A stretch of DNA of 64,000 bases, from positions 1,420,748 through 1,484,747 of the forward strand of contig VXAU01002292.1 in assembly GCA_013399695.1 (NCBI GenBank). Direction: 5' to 3'. This stretch comes from Formicarius rufipectus (taxonomy: Eukaryota > Chordata > Aves > Passeriformes > Formicariidae). The notes beneath the pieces are model-generated. The model was not told the origin of the DNA. It searched no databases and saw only the letters and a program-made list of their open reading frames with translations. Position numbers and translations under genes: made by a program. Of this stretch, positions 37,770 through 49,233 are shown one piece after another; positions within the stretch are counted from its first letter, which is position 1, and every line of letters starts with the position of its first letter.

Positions 37770-38850
37770 AGTTTGTGTGGCAAGGTTTTGGTAGCAGTGG
37801 GACTACAGCGGTGGCTTCTGTGGGAACCTCATAAAAGCTTCCCATGTGTTTGATAAAGCCAACTTCAGCTGTCTCCAAAGATGGACCAGCTGCTGGCCAA
37901 GGCTGAGCCCATCAGCAATGGCGGTAGCAGCTCTGAGATAACAGATTTAAGAAAGGACAAAAAATCCTGCACAACTCCAGTCAGAGAGAGAAGAGAAAAT
38001 ATGTGAGAGCAGCAGATCTGCAGACTCCAAGGTCAGTGAAGAAGGAGAAGGAGGAGGTGCTCCAGGAACTGGAGCAGAGGTTTCCCTGAAGCCCATTGTG
38101 AATATCCTGGTGAGACTGGCTCCCCCCTGCAGTCCATGGAGGTCCACTGGAGCAGAGACCCACCTGCAGCCTGTGGAGGACCTCATGCCTTAGGGAGACT
38201 GTGACCCTGTGCTGGAGCAGGCTCCTGGCAGCACCTGTGGCCCTGTGGAGAGAGAAGCACACACTGGAGCAGGTTTGCTGGCAGGACTTGTGACCCTGTG
38301 GGAGAACCACTTTGGATCAGCCTGTTCATGACAGGCTGCACCCCATGGAAGGGACCTACACTGGAGTAGTTAATGAAGAACTGCAGCCCCTGGGAAACAC
38401 TGATGCTGGAGAAGTTCATGGAGCACTGTCTCCTCTTGGAGGGACCCCATCTTGCAGATGAGGGTGAGGAGTCCTCCCCCTAAGGAGGAAGGAGCAGCAG
38501 AGACAATGTGTGATTAAAGTGACTGCAGCCCCATCATCTACCTGCACTACTGTGGGGGAGGAAGTAGAGAACTAGAGAGCAATATGAACCTGTGAAGAAG
38601 GGAGGGGTGAGTGGGTGTTTTAAGATTTGATTTTATTTCTCATTTATTTCTCATTACCCTGCTCTGATTTGATTGGTAATAAATTAAATTAATTTTCCCA
38701 GTGTTGAGTGTCTTTTGACCATGACAGTAATCTCTCCCTGTCTTTATTCCTCCTCATGAGCCTTTATATTTTCTCTCCTCTGCCCAACTGAGGAGCAGAT
38801 TGATAGAGTGGCTTGGGTGAGCACCTTGCATTCAAGCAGGTCACCTCCCT
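37770..38850 (+). mobile_element. Endogenous retroviral LTR, TguLTR5-like, with internal tandem units
   Basis: From memory this matches an abundant neoavian LTR family first catalogued in zebra finch. Landmarks run in the expected order: GTGTGGCAAGGTTTTGGTAG near 37780, AAGGTCAGTGAAGAAGGAG at 38029, a series of about eight degenerate units, GAGTCCTCCCCCTAAGGAGG at 38468, and AATAAA at 38678-38683. It ends near GAGTGGCTTGGGTGAGCACC at 38807. Copies of CTGGAGCAG or a one- or two-base variant start at 38069, 38147, 38212, 38264, 38312, 38361 and 38406. No retroviral genes and no second LTR are present, so it is a solo or truncated LTR. Exact ends are uncertain. The minus-strand frames at 37947-38419 are by-products of the repeated units. 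Confidence 0.75.
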
Positions 38851-39889
38851 CCACCATGTCTTGTGTGTGCCACAATTAAATAAGCATTTCTACCATGCAA
38901 CTTTTGCTCCCCTAAGAAAATGTGAAGAGGATGACATAAGGGCTATGTTTACAGCCTATAGCACAGCAGACTGTCTACTTACAACATGCTAGACTTTTCA
39001 AATAACCCCTAGGGACACACTGTAATTACAGCTCTTTCTTTGCAATAACAAACTGCACAGTTTGTTTAACAGGTGGTTTTCTTTCAAGGAGGTTTGTAAC
39101 TGGGAAGGCTAAATTCAAAGCTGCAGATTTAACCAAGACAAAATGGGTTATAGTAGAATCTCAGTTATGTGAGGAAAAGGCAAATCAAGACCCACCAAGC
39201 ATTCTTGATTATTTTCAGAATGTAGTTGCATGAATAATTTCTTCAGCATTCTGTTCAGCACCAGAAGTTCCCACATTTTCTCCTACCCTACCTGTTTGTC
39301 CCTGTCCCTGTGGTGCTCTTGGCTGTCTTATTGGTGCCAACTGGCAATGAAAGTGCTGGTGCAACTTTCTGGGAGCCCATGCTTTAGATAGAATCCTAGC
39401 AGTGACCCTCTCTACACTGTGTTCTCATCAGTGTGTGCAGTCCAAACTAAAGATACCTCTGGATAAAAGGACCCTGAATGAGTCAGAATTCATGAGACAG
39501 GTTCATGTTCTTAAAGATAGCATCAAGATGGATGAGAGAGAAGCGTGATCAATAGCACATTTCAAGATGCTAAATTTGTTTCTACATAACCACAAAGTCA
39601 ACACTTTTAATTTTACCTCATCCTGGCATTGAGCCAACTAATGTCACTGGGAATCACAAAGGTTTCTAATACAGCCACTCTCTCAACTTTACATTTCAGA
39701 TGACTATTAATTTTACTGTGTGGATGTAACACTGGATATGCAAGGAACATAAAGAACAGAAAAAAGCTTAAAGGATTAAACATATTCCTGGCCTAGTGCA
39801 ATAATGGAAACCTTATTAGGTGGTGCTGTGACTAGATTGAGAGTGTGAGGCTACATATGCCTGGCTTAACAAATTATCTAACTTAAGTC
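38851..39889. other. Non-coding DNA between LTR and CR1
   Basis: AT-rich, no frame of interest, no repeat recognised. Confidence 0.55.
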
Positions 39890-40126
39890 ATGTCAGGGAA
39901 GGTTTAGGTTGGATATTAGAAAAAAGTTCTTCACCCAGGGGGTGGTTGGGCACTGGAACAGGGTCCCCGGGGAAGTGGTCACAGCACTAAGCCTGACAGA
40001 GTTCAAGAAGTGTTTGGACAATACTCTCATAGTGTGACTCTTGGGGATGGTACTGTGCAAGGATAAGGGTTGGAACAGGGTCCTAGTGGGTTCCTTCCAA
40101 CTCGGCAGATTCTGTGATTCTGTGAA
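39890..40126 (+). mobile_element. CR1 LINE, 5'-truncated 3' tail
   Basis: The block runs from GGGAAGGTTTAGGTTGGATA through GTTCTTCACCCAGGGGGTGG, GGGCACTGGAACAGGGTCCC and CTGACAGAGTTCAAGAAG to the end GGTTCCTTCCAACTC. It terminates in two direct copies of ATTCTGTG (40109-40124), the 3' octamer end characteristic of CR1. Only the 3' untranslated region is present, the usual outcome of CR1 retrotransposition, and no target-site duplication is expected. It fits my memory of avian CR1 consensus closely, so it is among the younger insertions here. The 107-codon minus frame (39893-40216) is its antisense and not a gene. Confidence 0.93.
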
Positions 40127-43100
40127 AGGCAGGCCCCTATGGTGGGGATGTGTCATAGGGAAAACAGTGAACCTGGGTGTTTCAGTCTCTTGAATCCCAT
40201 GCTTTAAGCAACTCACTGCTCTTTATTGTCAAACTTGCCATCAACCTGTGCAAGCTACAGTCCTATCTTAAATTTGAGTGTGCGTGCAGCCTCAGACCCC
40301 TTCACTTCCTCTTCACAGGTATGGGCTGAAATGAACACAAATGAACCATGATTTGTGTATGGGTCCTCCTTACTCTGTAGAATATTCACACCAAGGAAAA
40401 ATTTATGCATCTTTTATCTTTTAAGGAATTCTTTTTACAACTTGTAAAATAACCGATGCTTTGTAAAGATAGCAAAAATAATGCAAAAAGGTGGCTAAAA
40501 GGTTGATGTGACCCAGGGTAAATATGGTGATGATTATGTATGGAATATAAATAACCTACATAAAGGGCACCAATACATAAAATGCATATTTCTCTTTAAG
40601 GAGAGATGAAGAAAATATTTACTACCTTATTAAATCAAAAGAAATATGTAATTATAAAGCAATCACTAGCTTCAGAGCTGCAATAAGCCTTTTTATTAGG
40701 TATTAATAATTTTACTAGGTACTGGATTGCTGGAGGGCTGGGATCATATGAGTTGGTAATAAACCATCTTGATACATCATGTTCTTTCAGTCTTGCCAAT
40801 GTGACATTTGCTGTGCAGGCACTAGGAATGCTATACATCTGAAGCAAAGCAAGTGAAAAGACCCTATTGATCCTGAAACACTCTTACCAGCCTGGGAAAA
40901 TTAATATTGAGGCCACCATTTTAAGAAGAAAAGATGCATTTTGGTGTGTATTCATATGAGAAAAATGTAGCACATAGTAAAACTGACTCCTGGTCAAAAA
41001 CTGGAGAGGTATCCCTAAAACCTTGTAAATGCAGGAGAGTGGGCTATTTTGTCTATGAGTCAGTATAGCCACTCTTGCTGGGACAATACTTATCAATGAT
41101 ATCAGTGTCATATTGCATATGAAAACTAGTGAGACTTTATATGAAGCTCTGTTTCTGAACAATAAGTGAGTCACAAACCAAAACCAGTCTGATGCTAGAT
41201 CCAAGCATGTTCTGTGTAGTTCATTATTGTTGACGACTCCTGGGAAGAAAAATGGCCATTAAGAATTGATTCTACCCCTCCCATCTCCCCCACTTCCTCC
41301 AACCGTGAAAACAGATCTGGACATGTGGGCATTCCCCATTTTGGAAAAAACAGCTCTTGGTTTTCAGTGGGATTATGGCCTGTGTATCCAAATCTGTTAG
41401 CAAGATGACATCAATGAATTTGAAATGTTGTTCTTATGGTAATGCTTCTCTAATTAGCAATGTTTGAAGTAGCTCTGCTAAACTAAGAACATATCCTAAC
41501 CTCAAGCCAAAACTCAATCCAACCTCTCTTTTGAAAAAATTCAATTACCATTATTTTCTTTGTCAACATCATCCTCCAGAGCACAGCCCACAACTCCCAA
41601 GAAAGGAGAGAAATCATTCACAAGCACTTTCTGCCTCTAACATAAAATAATCATATATAAATTAGACCCTTAAAACATTTCTGCAAGCATTTTCACCTAT
41701 GACTCAATAGTTTCAAGAACATTTTCAGCTTCTACAACTGCCTTGCAATATCTCAATGCAATAAAAAATACTAACGAGCAAATGAGTTCAACAGCTCCTG
41801 TACCTCCAAATAAGTTTTCATCTGTGGGAGGGCTGTAACAGAAACAGCAGCAGTGACTTAAAAGAAGCAAAAACCTGCAGTTTGGACTTTCCGTTACAGC
41901 AGCAGTTGTGGAGGTGAGGCAGTCGAGAAACCTCCTCTCTTGGGCTTGCTCATACAGACATGTTTACTTTCAAACTGATGTATTTCAGTATCTGTTCTAT
42001 TAATGCATGTTTCCAGGAGTATACTCTTAATCTATTTAAGGTTATCAATGAAAGCTCACTCAGAAAGGTAGAGATGCGGAATAGACATAGCTGAGTTTTT
42101 GTTGTAGTGAAAATCTACCTGACAGGAGGGTAAGAAAGTGACAGTATGCCTGCTGTGCTGCCACAGAAAGCTGCCTTTTGATGGCAGTAGCTAAAGCATA
42201 ATATGAATTATAGACAGTTTATTGTATACTTTTTCTCCTCTTTGCTGTGGCATGCTAAACACTCTTCCAGTACTTCAACTTTAATAGAAATGATATGTAT
42301 TTTAGAACCATTTTGTCACATAGACTTCATTTGCTTTCTTGCATATTTTAATATCTGCATGTCTATTCTTCTTGCATCTATTGTTTTTACAGAGAATGTC
42401 TTATGTTTTGCCTTTTTTTTCTTCAGAAATTTGACACAGATGAGGCAGTCTCGATTAGAGATAAAAATAAATCAGTGAACTGTGTTCAAGAGAAAGTGAC
42501 CCACCATCCATTATGTGAGATTTGCATAGTAGGAAGATATTTATCTTAAAGCACGGATTGCCAGTAGCCATGAATCATCTAGATTCCACGTCATTGTACA
42601 AAGGGCACCAGCTCCTGGTAAGCCCACCTTATTATTAATTATATTTTTTTTTACCTAGATAAGGTTTGGATTCTATTCTTAGTGAATATTCAAATCAGGT
42701 GTATATGGAGATGAACATCTTAGGGAATTTGCCACTTAGCCAGGTTACAAAGCCATGTGTGAATGCATAAGAAGATGTACCCTGCAAGTAACCAAACCAC
42801 TTGCCTAATTATAGGACAATCATTGTGGCAAACCATACACAATTGTTCAAACCACTAATATGTTTTTTTGTAAAGAGAAATACAAAGGAAAATATATTTT
42901 ATGACACTGTCTTTTCCAATATTTTGTTATGCTGCATAAGCACTCCCTTGATGTCTAAGTCATAACTTAACATCTCTAGTTGGTTTCAGCCATTATTAAT
43001 TTTATCCTTAAGACTCACAATATATTACCAAAATAAAAAATACTTAACAGCTAGGTGAGCAGAAGGGTTGTTTTCCAAAATAATAATAAGTAACTTTCTT

Positions 43101-44439
43101 TTACTTTCATAATCCTGGAGTTCATTAAAAGTCTTTCTCACAGAAGTTCTTCACTACCACCCAGTTATGAAAAATACAGGTCTTCAGGGAACAGGCAGAT
43201 GAGTTACTACTTCTACTGTAGTCTATAATCTTACTGATTACACTCGTGCCTTAGCTGGATTATTCATAGAGCTTCCCCAGGAGAAGGGCCTTCAGAATTA
43301 CCTCCAGAGGGCAAACGTGGGGATTCTGAAAAAAAGTACCTTCACTCACGGATGAGCATGCTTTATCTGATCTGTTTTAGCTACTTAGCACTGGATGAGA
43401 GGAACTGCACTGTAAGCCTGCCTCTCCCTTGACTGATAAGGATGCCTGGACAAGTAGTTCACATGTAGAAGTCTATACTGCAGACATCTGCAGATGGTCA
43501 GACAAAGCTTCCTCTGACTTAACGATTCACAAGCATTATGGTGGGATTTTTGAGTCTGAAGTCACACGCAATTGGATAACCTTGTCTGGGGTACAAGAAA
43601 AGATGCAGCTGGGCTTTTGTGTAACCCAGGGAACGAAGAGACAAACTGAAGACATTCTGCTGTTTTATCACACTTATGCTCTCTTTCTGGCGTTATTATG
43701 ACTGTCCTAATACAGCTCAGTTCCTTACTGGGTCAACCACATGACAAGTATTATTCACTGATAATTACACAAAACTGTAAATATTATTGCAACTTTCATA
43801 TTTCCTGATACTAAGTGTGTGCAACTAATTTGACTCATGTCACTGTGCAGATGTGGAGACAGTTACTCAAGCGATACCTGTCTTCTTCACATTCTAATAA
43901 ATATACTTATGACTAAAATCAGGCAGCAATGGAGTTTACTGGCAGATTCAGTCACACCACAAGGTATCACTCGGTCTCAAATAAACCGTAGAACTTGACA
44001 CAATAATTCCTGATGTAGAGAGAATTAATTCTGACTTGTTTACCAGAAATCACCTTTCCCCCCCACCCCTTTTAATATTTACTCAGTGATACCAAGAGTT
44101 AGAAAGAACAACAGAAAAGCTACATAGTTCTTTTCCTGCATGTTGACAAGTGAAAAGTTTCAGAGGTTCTCCCTCCTCATGGTTCACATTTAAGTATCCA
44201 CAGAATTTTTTCCTGAGGATCGGAGGCATGTCCTTGATAAAGAAGAACAAAGAAACAAATTGAGTAATTTGTGATTGAAAACAAGGGTTATGATCTCAGT
44301 TTAAGCCAATTAAAATTTGCAAACACTAATTCCATATCCTTCCAAGCCCACACATCAATTTCATAATTTTAAAAATCAGTGCTGTTAAGCAGAGAGAAAT
44401 GTTTATTCACTGTTTAAATAATATATGTAAATCCCTTTC
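40127..44439. other. Non-coding DNA, no gene seen
   Basis: Frames reach 106 codons (40884-41204, minus) without a recognisable domain. The sequence is AT-rich, with a T run at 42645 and a C-rich run at 44058-44069. No transposon was recognised. Confidence 0.6.
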
Positions 44440-44685
44440 TCCTGGGTAATGATTGAAACCCATGCTGAACCCAGGCTGAACACCTGCCTGCCCATGGGAA
44501 GTAGCGAGTGGATTCCGTATTTTGCTTTGCTTGTGGCTTTTGCTTTACCTGTTAAACAGTCTTTCTGTCAACCCACAAGTTTCCTCACTTCTACCTTTCT
44601 GACTCTCTCCCCTGTCCTGCTGGGGGTGGTGAGGAAGAAACTGTGCAGTATGAGCTCAGCTGCCTTCTAGGGTTAAACCACAACG
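44440..44685 (-). mobile_element. Truncated endogenous retrovirus LTR, minus orientation
   Basis: Read on the minus strand, the block starts near 44685 with GTTGTGGTTTAACC, passes CACCACCCCCAGCAGGACAG and ACTTGTGGGTTGACAGAAAG, then GTAAAGCAAAAGCCACAAGC, and reaches CTACTTCCCATGGGCAGGCA and GGTGTTCAGCC. I recognise this order from the 5' half of a common neoavian ERV LTR. The LTR's 3' half is missing beyond about 44440, and no internal retroviral sequence is present. The plus-strand frame at 44449-44670 is antisense to it and not a gene. The family label (ERVL or other) is uncertain. Confidence 0.8.
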
Positions 44686-45469
44686 GACAGGCATGGCCAT
44701 GGGGAGTAAAATATAAGCATATGGCAAGATGTTGCTAGCCTAGAATAGTTCTAATGAAGACAAGGGAGCAAACACTTTCCAGAAGCTTGTCTTTGGAAAC
44801 ATCAATAGATTCCAGTGATGTTTTGATGGAGACCCTTCTTGATTGTAGACTTACCAGAAACCCATCAGAAACTTGCCAGAAAATCAACCCATGCTGTGTG
44901 AGACCAAAGACTTGTTTACAAGAATGCACTTGCTGCAGGAAGTGGGAAAACCCTTAGAATAGTTTTTCCTTTTCTAATATGTAATGGGAAAGGGATAATT
45001 ATAGCAAATAGTACTCAATGTAACTGAGGACAGGAAAGATGCCAGTAAATATTAATTTACAGGGGGCAAAAATTCTACTACATGACTACTTTGAGATTGA
45101 AGGATTTGGTTTTGTTCCATACTGAAATTAAATCAGAAATGTTCTATCAGCTATGTGTGCCGGTGGGATTAATGTATCCCTTTAAGGGCTGAGTGGCGAA
45201 TTCAGGACAGAAATTTTCCATTTTCCATCAGGAATTTGAACATGCTTCTCTCACGTAATTGCTCAGCACCATAGTCAACCAGCTCTGGAGTCTTTCTTTT
45301 GCATCCTCTCTCTCGTACCATGAAACTGGGTAGCTAAGTGCAAAAGTTTTGAGAGGTGTGAGGAAGCTTTTGTATAAGAATTTGGGTTCCTCTGCCTCGA
45401 TACCCTACAAGATAAATTGTGTTCTCATGATTATTGTAATTCAGGAACATACTAAGGATGGCAAAGACA
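44686..45469. other. Non-coding DNA, no gene seen
   Basis: Two small opposing frames overlap at 44735-44957; neither has a recognisable domain. 45170-45470 could hold a more decayed upstream part of the adjacent CR1, but I could not align it. Confidence 0.5.
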
Positions 45470-45798
45470 TCTTATCATCCTTGGGGAAGAGGAGGCTAAA
45501 GGGTAAGTCAGTAGCAGCCTATAGTTGCCTAGAGGGGCATTGCAATGGAGTTAAACTCATCTTGACAGCCTCTGTCATAAACAAAAGGCAACATCTCCAA
45601 GTTGTTAAATTCAGATGGGATGTTAGAAAAAAAAAGTTGGGTTTTATCATTACAGAAGCTCCATCCTTTCACAGAGTGTTCAAGACCTGGAGAGACAAAA
45701 ACATGGAGGACCTGATCCTGAGTGGAAGGTAGTCTGAGTGAATGACTGGACTAATCTTTAGAAGTCCCTCCTAACCAACATTTCCATGATTCTGCTAA
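45470..45798 (+). mobile_element. Old CR1 LINE 3' tail
   Basis: Successive CR1 landmarks are recognisable though diverged: GGGGAAGAGGAGGCTAAAGG (45483), TTGACAGCCTCTGTC (45561), AGATGGGATGTTAGAAAAA (45613), GTGTTCAAGACCTGGAGAG (45677), GACCTGATCCTGAGTGGAAG (45710), GAAGTCCCTCCTAACC (45761) and a decayed terminal CATGATTCTG (45785). Divergence is much greater than in the copy at 39890. The 127-codon plus frame at 45349-45732 runs through this 3' untranslated tail and is not the CR1 reverse transcriptase. Confidence 0.82.
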
Positions 45799-48700
45799 TA
45801 TAGTAGTGAAAATGTCCACTGTGGTTAAGACTAAAAAGTACTCTGTTCTAGAGTGTTAGATGTACATCTTGTGAGCATGTTTAAAATACCCTGAATCACC
45901 ATCCTTAACCTGTCTAACATTGCCAAGTGCCAAAATAAAGATGAGGCCTCTCTGTAGAGAAAAGTTGGTTTAATTGCCCTCTTGTGATGTCACATGCTAT
46001 ACAAATCGGGATCTTCCAGTGTCATAGTTGCAGTGAAAAACCTCCAAGTAATTCTCTACATGGGCACGGCTTGGAGGACAGGAATATGCCTTGTGCTTCT
46101 CTCTCTGAGACAGCCCATGACTGGCTACATGAATGATCTCTCTTGTTCCCAATACAGAACATTCTGAGACTCATAAAGTGTCAACTGAGGTGGATAAGAA
46201 GCATAAATGGTTCACCAGAATAGAATAGTACTACTAACACCACTGATTCTGAATAGAAAGTATATGAGGAGAAGTGCTAAGTTGTTGTGGATAGTCTGAT
46301 GTTCAGTCAAGCCTTGGCAACATCTCTTATTTCACAAAGACTGGTGTCTCCTGATTATGAGTGCTGCTGGCATCTCCTCTTCATAGTGGGATGAGACCAG
46401 TGTAGTATGTCCTGCATGCAGGTCTCACACAACATATGGTTGAATTCCTGCAATTTAAGATTAAAAAAGGTAGTCTATACAATGAAGAGGGCAAGAGATA
46501 GAGTGGGCACTTGGCTACCTTATGTGAGGACACTGGTCTGTAAGAAACTGGAACACTATAACAGATGTAGGATGCACACTGTACCAGACCTGGAAAGCAC
46601 AGTGATGGGTCATATCCCAACAGCAGTACAGCCATGTAATCAGAATTATAAATCATCACACCACCAAACTCATAAGAAAGGCCAGTCTGATAAGGAATGT
46701 CCCCATTCTCTGATATCTCACAGAATGGCATTTCTGACAACCAGATAGGACATAATTCCTTGGTGGGATTTTCTGTCTCATCTTTGAGCCTAGGTGTCTA
46801 GGTAAACATAGGTGTCAGGTAGGTGTCTATACGGTAGTGGAAATTTTCAACAGTCTATGAAATCACTTCAGTCATTTCAAACTAAGATCAACTGAAAATG
46901 GAACTTCACAGAGCATCCAGGTAGCGTAGGTGATTCTGGCTCTCTTTTTCTCTGACTTGAATGGCATTTCCTCATGCTCCTGAAACTATGTGTTTTATAC
47001 CTATTGTCCTCTACGACTGCACCTATATCTAAGTACCTGCTTATTTTATCAGCACTGATGATTATGTATTTCCTGTTTATTTACTGTCACTGAGATGATT
47101 GAGTATGGTGGGTTGGTCTCTAGGGTATAAGGTGAATTACCATCTGAGAATTTTAGCTGAGGTTCTGTATGTCACAGGTAAACATTATGAGAAATAAAGC
47201 CACAAGATTATCCCTCCTTCGTGTTATTCTAGTTTGAAGTGGGTTGTGACTGTGGCAAGCATCTGTGACTTTCTGCAAGAATGAACCACACCTGATAAAG
47301 ATGACAATCACACAATTGTGTTAGAAAGTTAACCGAAAGGTAGAATGACAGCATGAGTCATACTGTCAGGGGCAACAGTTCTATACATTTATTTTGTTCT
47401 GTTATTTGATGCATCAGCTTCTCGAAAGACATTCCAAGACAGTATACAATTCTAAAGATGACTAAGTGCATGCTGCTGAGTGCTCTTTAGTTCCCAGTGA
47501 TGGCAGTCATTATTGGGCTAGTGCAGTATTTTTCCTAATTTGGCTATAAATCTGTGGTGGCAAGCTTACAGAGGGGTTCTTCCCCTTTGATACAACGGCA
47601 GGAAATACAGCACAAAAACTGCCTTTCCTTCTCCTAGTTCCCAGTAGGATTAACCCTTATAAGAACTTCTTGTCTGTCTTTTTGTTTCTGACTCTCTAAA
47701 TCACACAAGCAGATTCACACCTGGGTGGCCATTTCATAAACAGAAACCACTAGCTCTGTATTTTTCCACTGGAAATCAACTCATTCCAGTATTCTCTTAC
47801 TTCTGTCCAGGAATATGGCCTGCATACGTGGTACCTTCTTGTACAAATGGAAGGCAAAATTAATAGCATGTGTTTTTCTCAAGGCAAGCAAACAAGCAAG
47901 AAAAGGAGGAAAACCTACTAATCTTGCCTAATTTGCAGCTGGATTCCATCCTGTATTTTAAAGTCAGAATCCTGTGGTCTTCAGAGAAGTTACAGTGATG
48001 CATGTCACTGATGTCTAACAATTCAGTCCATTATAATTATTACTGCTTCTTCTAATTTGCTTGAACTTTCCATGTTTTATTTAAGTTTTTTCCTGTTTAT
48101 ACTTTTAAGCAAGCTCTAGAGTGCACAAACCTAGGTGTTTGTGCAAAGCTCAAATGGATTTTGGGAAGAGTTTATGGGTGCCTCGCCCCAGATTTTGTAG
48201 CTATTAACACAGCTTCTTTTAGAGACTATTAAGAGGAGCAAAACCGGGTGAACCAGAATAAGAATGGTGTTTGCAGCAGATCTTGTCATCATCTCTTCTA
48301 ACACATTTTAGCTCCTTGGAAATTTATAAGGCAGGAAAATTAGTTTCAAATATGGCTTCTGAACTTCTGAAAAAAATCTACCTTTTTATTATTTTTTTGT
48401 CCTGAAGTGTGATGGAATCTCATAAAATCAGAGTGGAATATCTATTCATCATCCATTAAAATAATGTCTTTTCAGAAAGAAAAAAGGGTTCTGGTTACAT
48501 TCTAACCTGACAATGCAAGTGGTATACTTGCACAGGTCAGCTTGCATATACCATATTGACTTCATTTCCTCTCTGAACTAACTGAAGATTTAATCCAAGA
48601 TGGATCAGTAGAATCTGAGTAAATTCAACTCCATTTGGACTAAGTGAACTGCAGAGATCAGACAGGTCTGAAGAGTGGCAGCCAAGTTGCATGACCTTTC

Positions 48701-48899
48701 CTACTCAAAAGTCCTACAGGTCCACACTAGGATTCATATGGCACTGAAAGTGTACAATGCACTGTAAAGTCTTGCTATCTGCAACAAACACACTCACCTT
48801 CATTTCGCAATGTGCCAGTCTGCGCAAGCAATTGCTATGCCAGGTCTAACCTGTGAGTTGGCTTCAGTCATTCATGTATCCTTCATGGCACAGAGCAGC
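45799..48899. other. Non-coding DNA, no gene seen
   Basis: Overlapping frames of 119 and 113 codons on opposite strands at 46381-46748 have no recognisable domain; at most one could be real, and nothing favours either. A cluster of TAGGTGTC words lies at 46791-46827. No transposon was recognised. Confidence 0.55.
46791..46827 (+). promoter_or_regulatory. Three T-box-like TAGGTGTC words in 37 bp
   Basis: TAGGTGTC starts at 46791, 46809 and 46820. AGGTGT is the core of the T-box half-site AGGTGTGA. Three exact 8-mers in 37 bp exceed chance expectation, but they may also reflect local slippage duplication. Regulatory function is inferred. Confidence 0.35.
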
Positions 48900-48968
48900 A
48901 GTCATTGCATGGAATGGTTTGAGTTGGAAGGGACCTAAAAAGATCATCAAATCCAACCTCCATTTCCA
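48900..48968 (-). mobile_element. Short CR1 LINE 3' end, minus orientation
   Basis: GGAATGGTTTGAGTTGGAAG followed by GGACCTAAAAAGATCATCAA and ATCCAACCTCC is the reverse complement of the last part of a CR1 3' end. The octamer tail on its 3' side (plus-strand left) has decayed to ATTGCATGG. Only about 70 bp are present. Confidence 0.85.
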
Positions 48969-49121
48969 TACTGAAAAACTTCTCATAGATAGTTTTGTTT
49001 TTCTTTTTTGAATCTGTGATACAAAGCATATCGGTAATCCCACACGCAGGGGCAATGGAGGAAGTTCTTCATGAAAAACCGTTACTGGGTAGCTTAATAT
49101 TCTTTGGTTTTAGAAGCTATT
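48969..49121. other. Non-coding spacer
   Basis: Nothing recognised between the CR1 end and the A-rich tract. Confidence 0.5.
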
Positions 49122-49233
49122 AAAAAAAAAAAAAAGCAAAGCCAACAAACAAACAAATGAAAGCAAAACAAATAAAACAAAAGCCAACCAAACAAAAAAC
49201 CAAACCCAAACAAACAAAAAACACCAACCCCCC
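49122..49233 (+). repeat. A-rich (AAAC)n-type tract
   Basis: A run of 14 A (49122-49135) continues into irregular CAAA, CAAAC and CCAAAC units to 49233 with only two T residues. No retroposon body ends here, so it is annotated as low-complexity DNA. Confidence 0.9.

Noticed and set aside
37947..38419. Three overlapping minus-strand frames of 78-109 codons
   Set aside because: They arise from stop-poor tandem units of the LTR read on its antisense strand.
44449..44670. Plus-strand frame with a hydrophobic, secreted-looking translation
   Set aside because: It is antisense to the truncated ERV LTR, so the apparent hydrophobic segment is incidental.
46381..46748. Opposing 119- and 113-codon frames
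   Set aside because: They occupy the same DNA on opposite strands, and neither shows a domain or codon-like bias.
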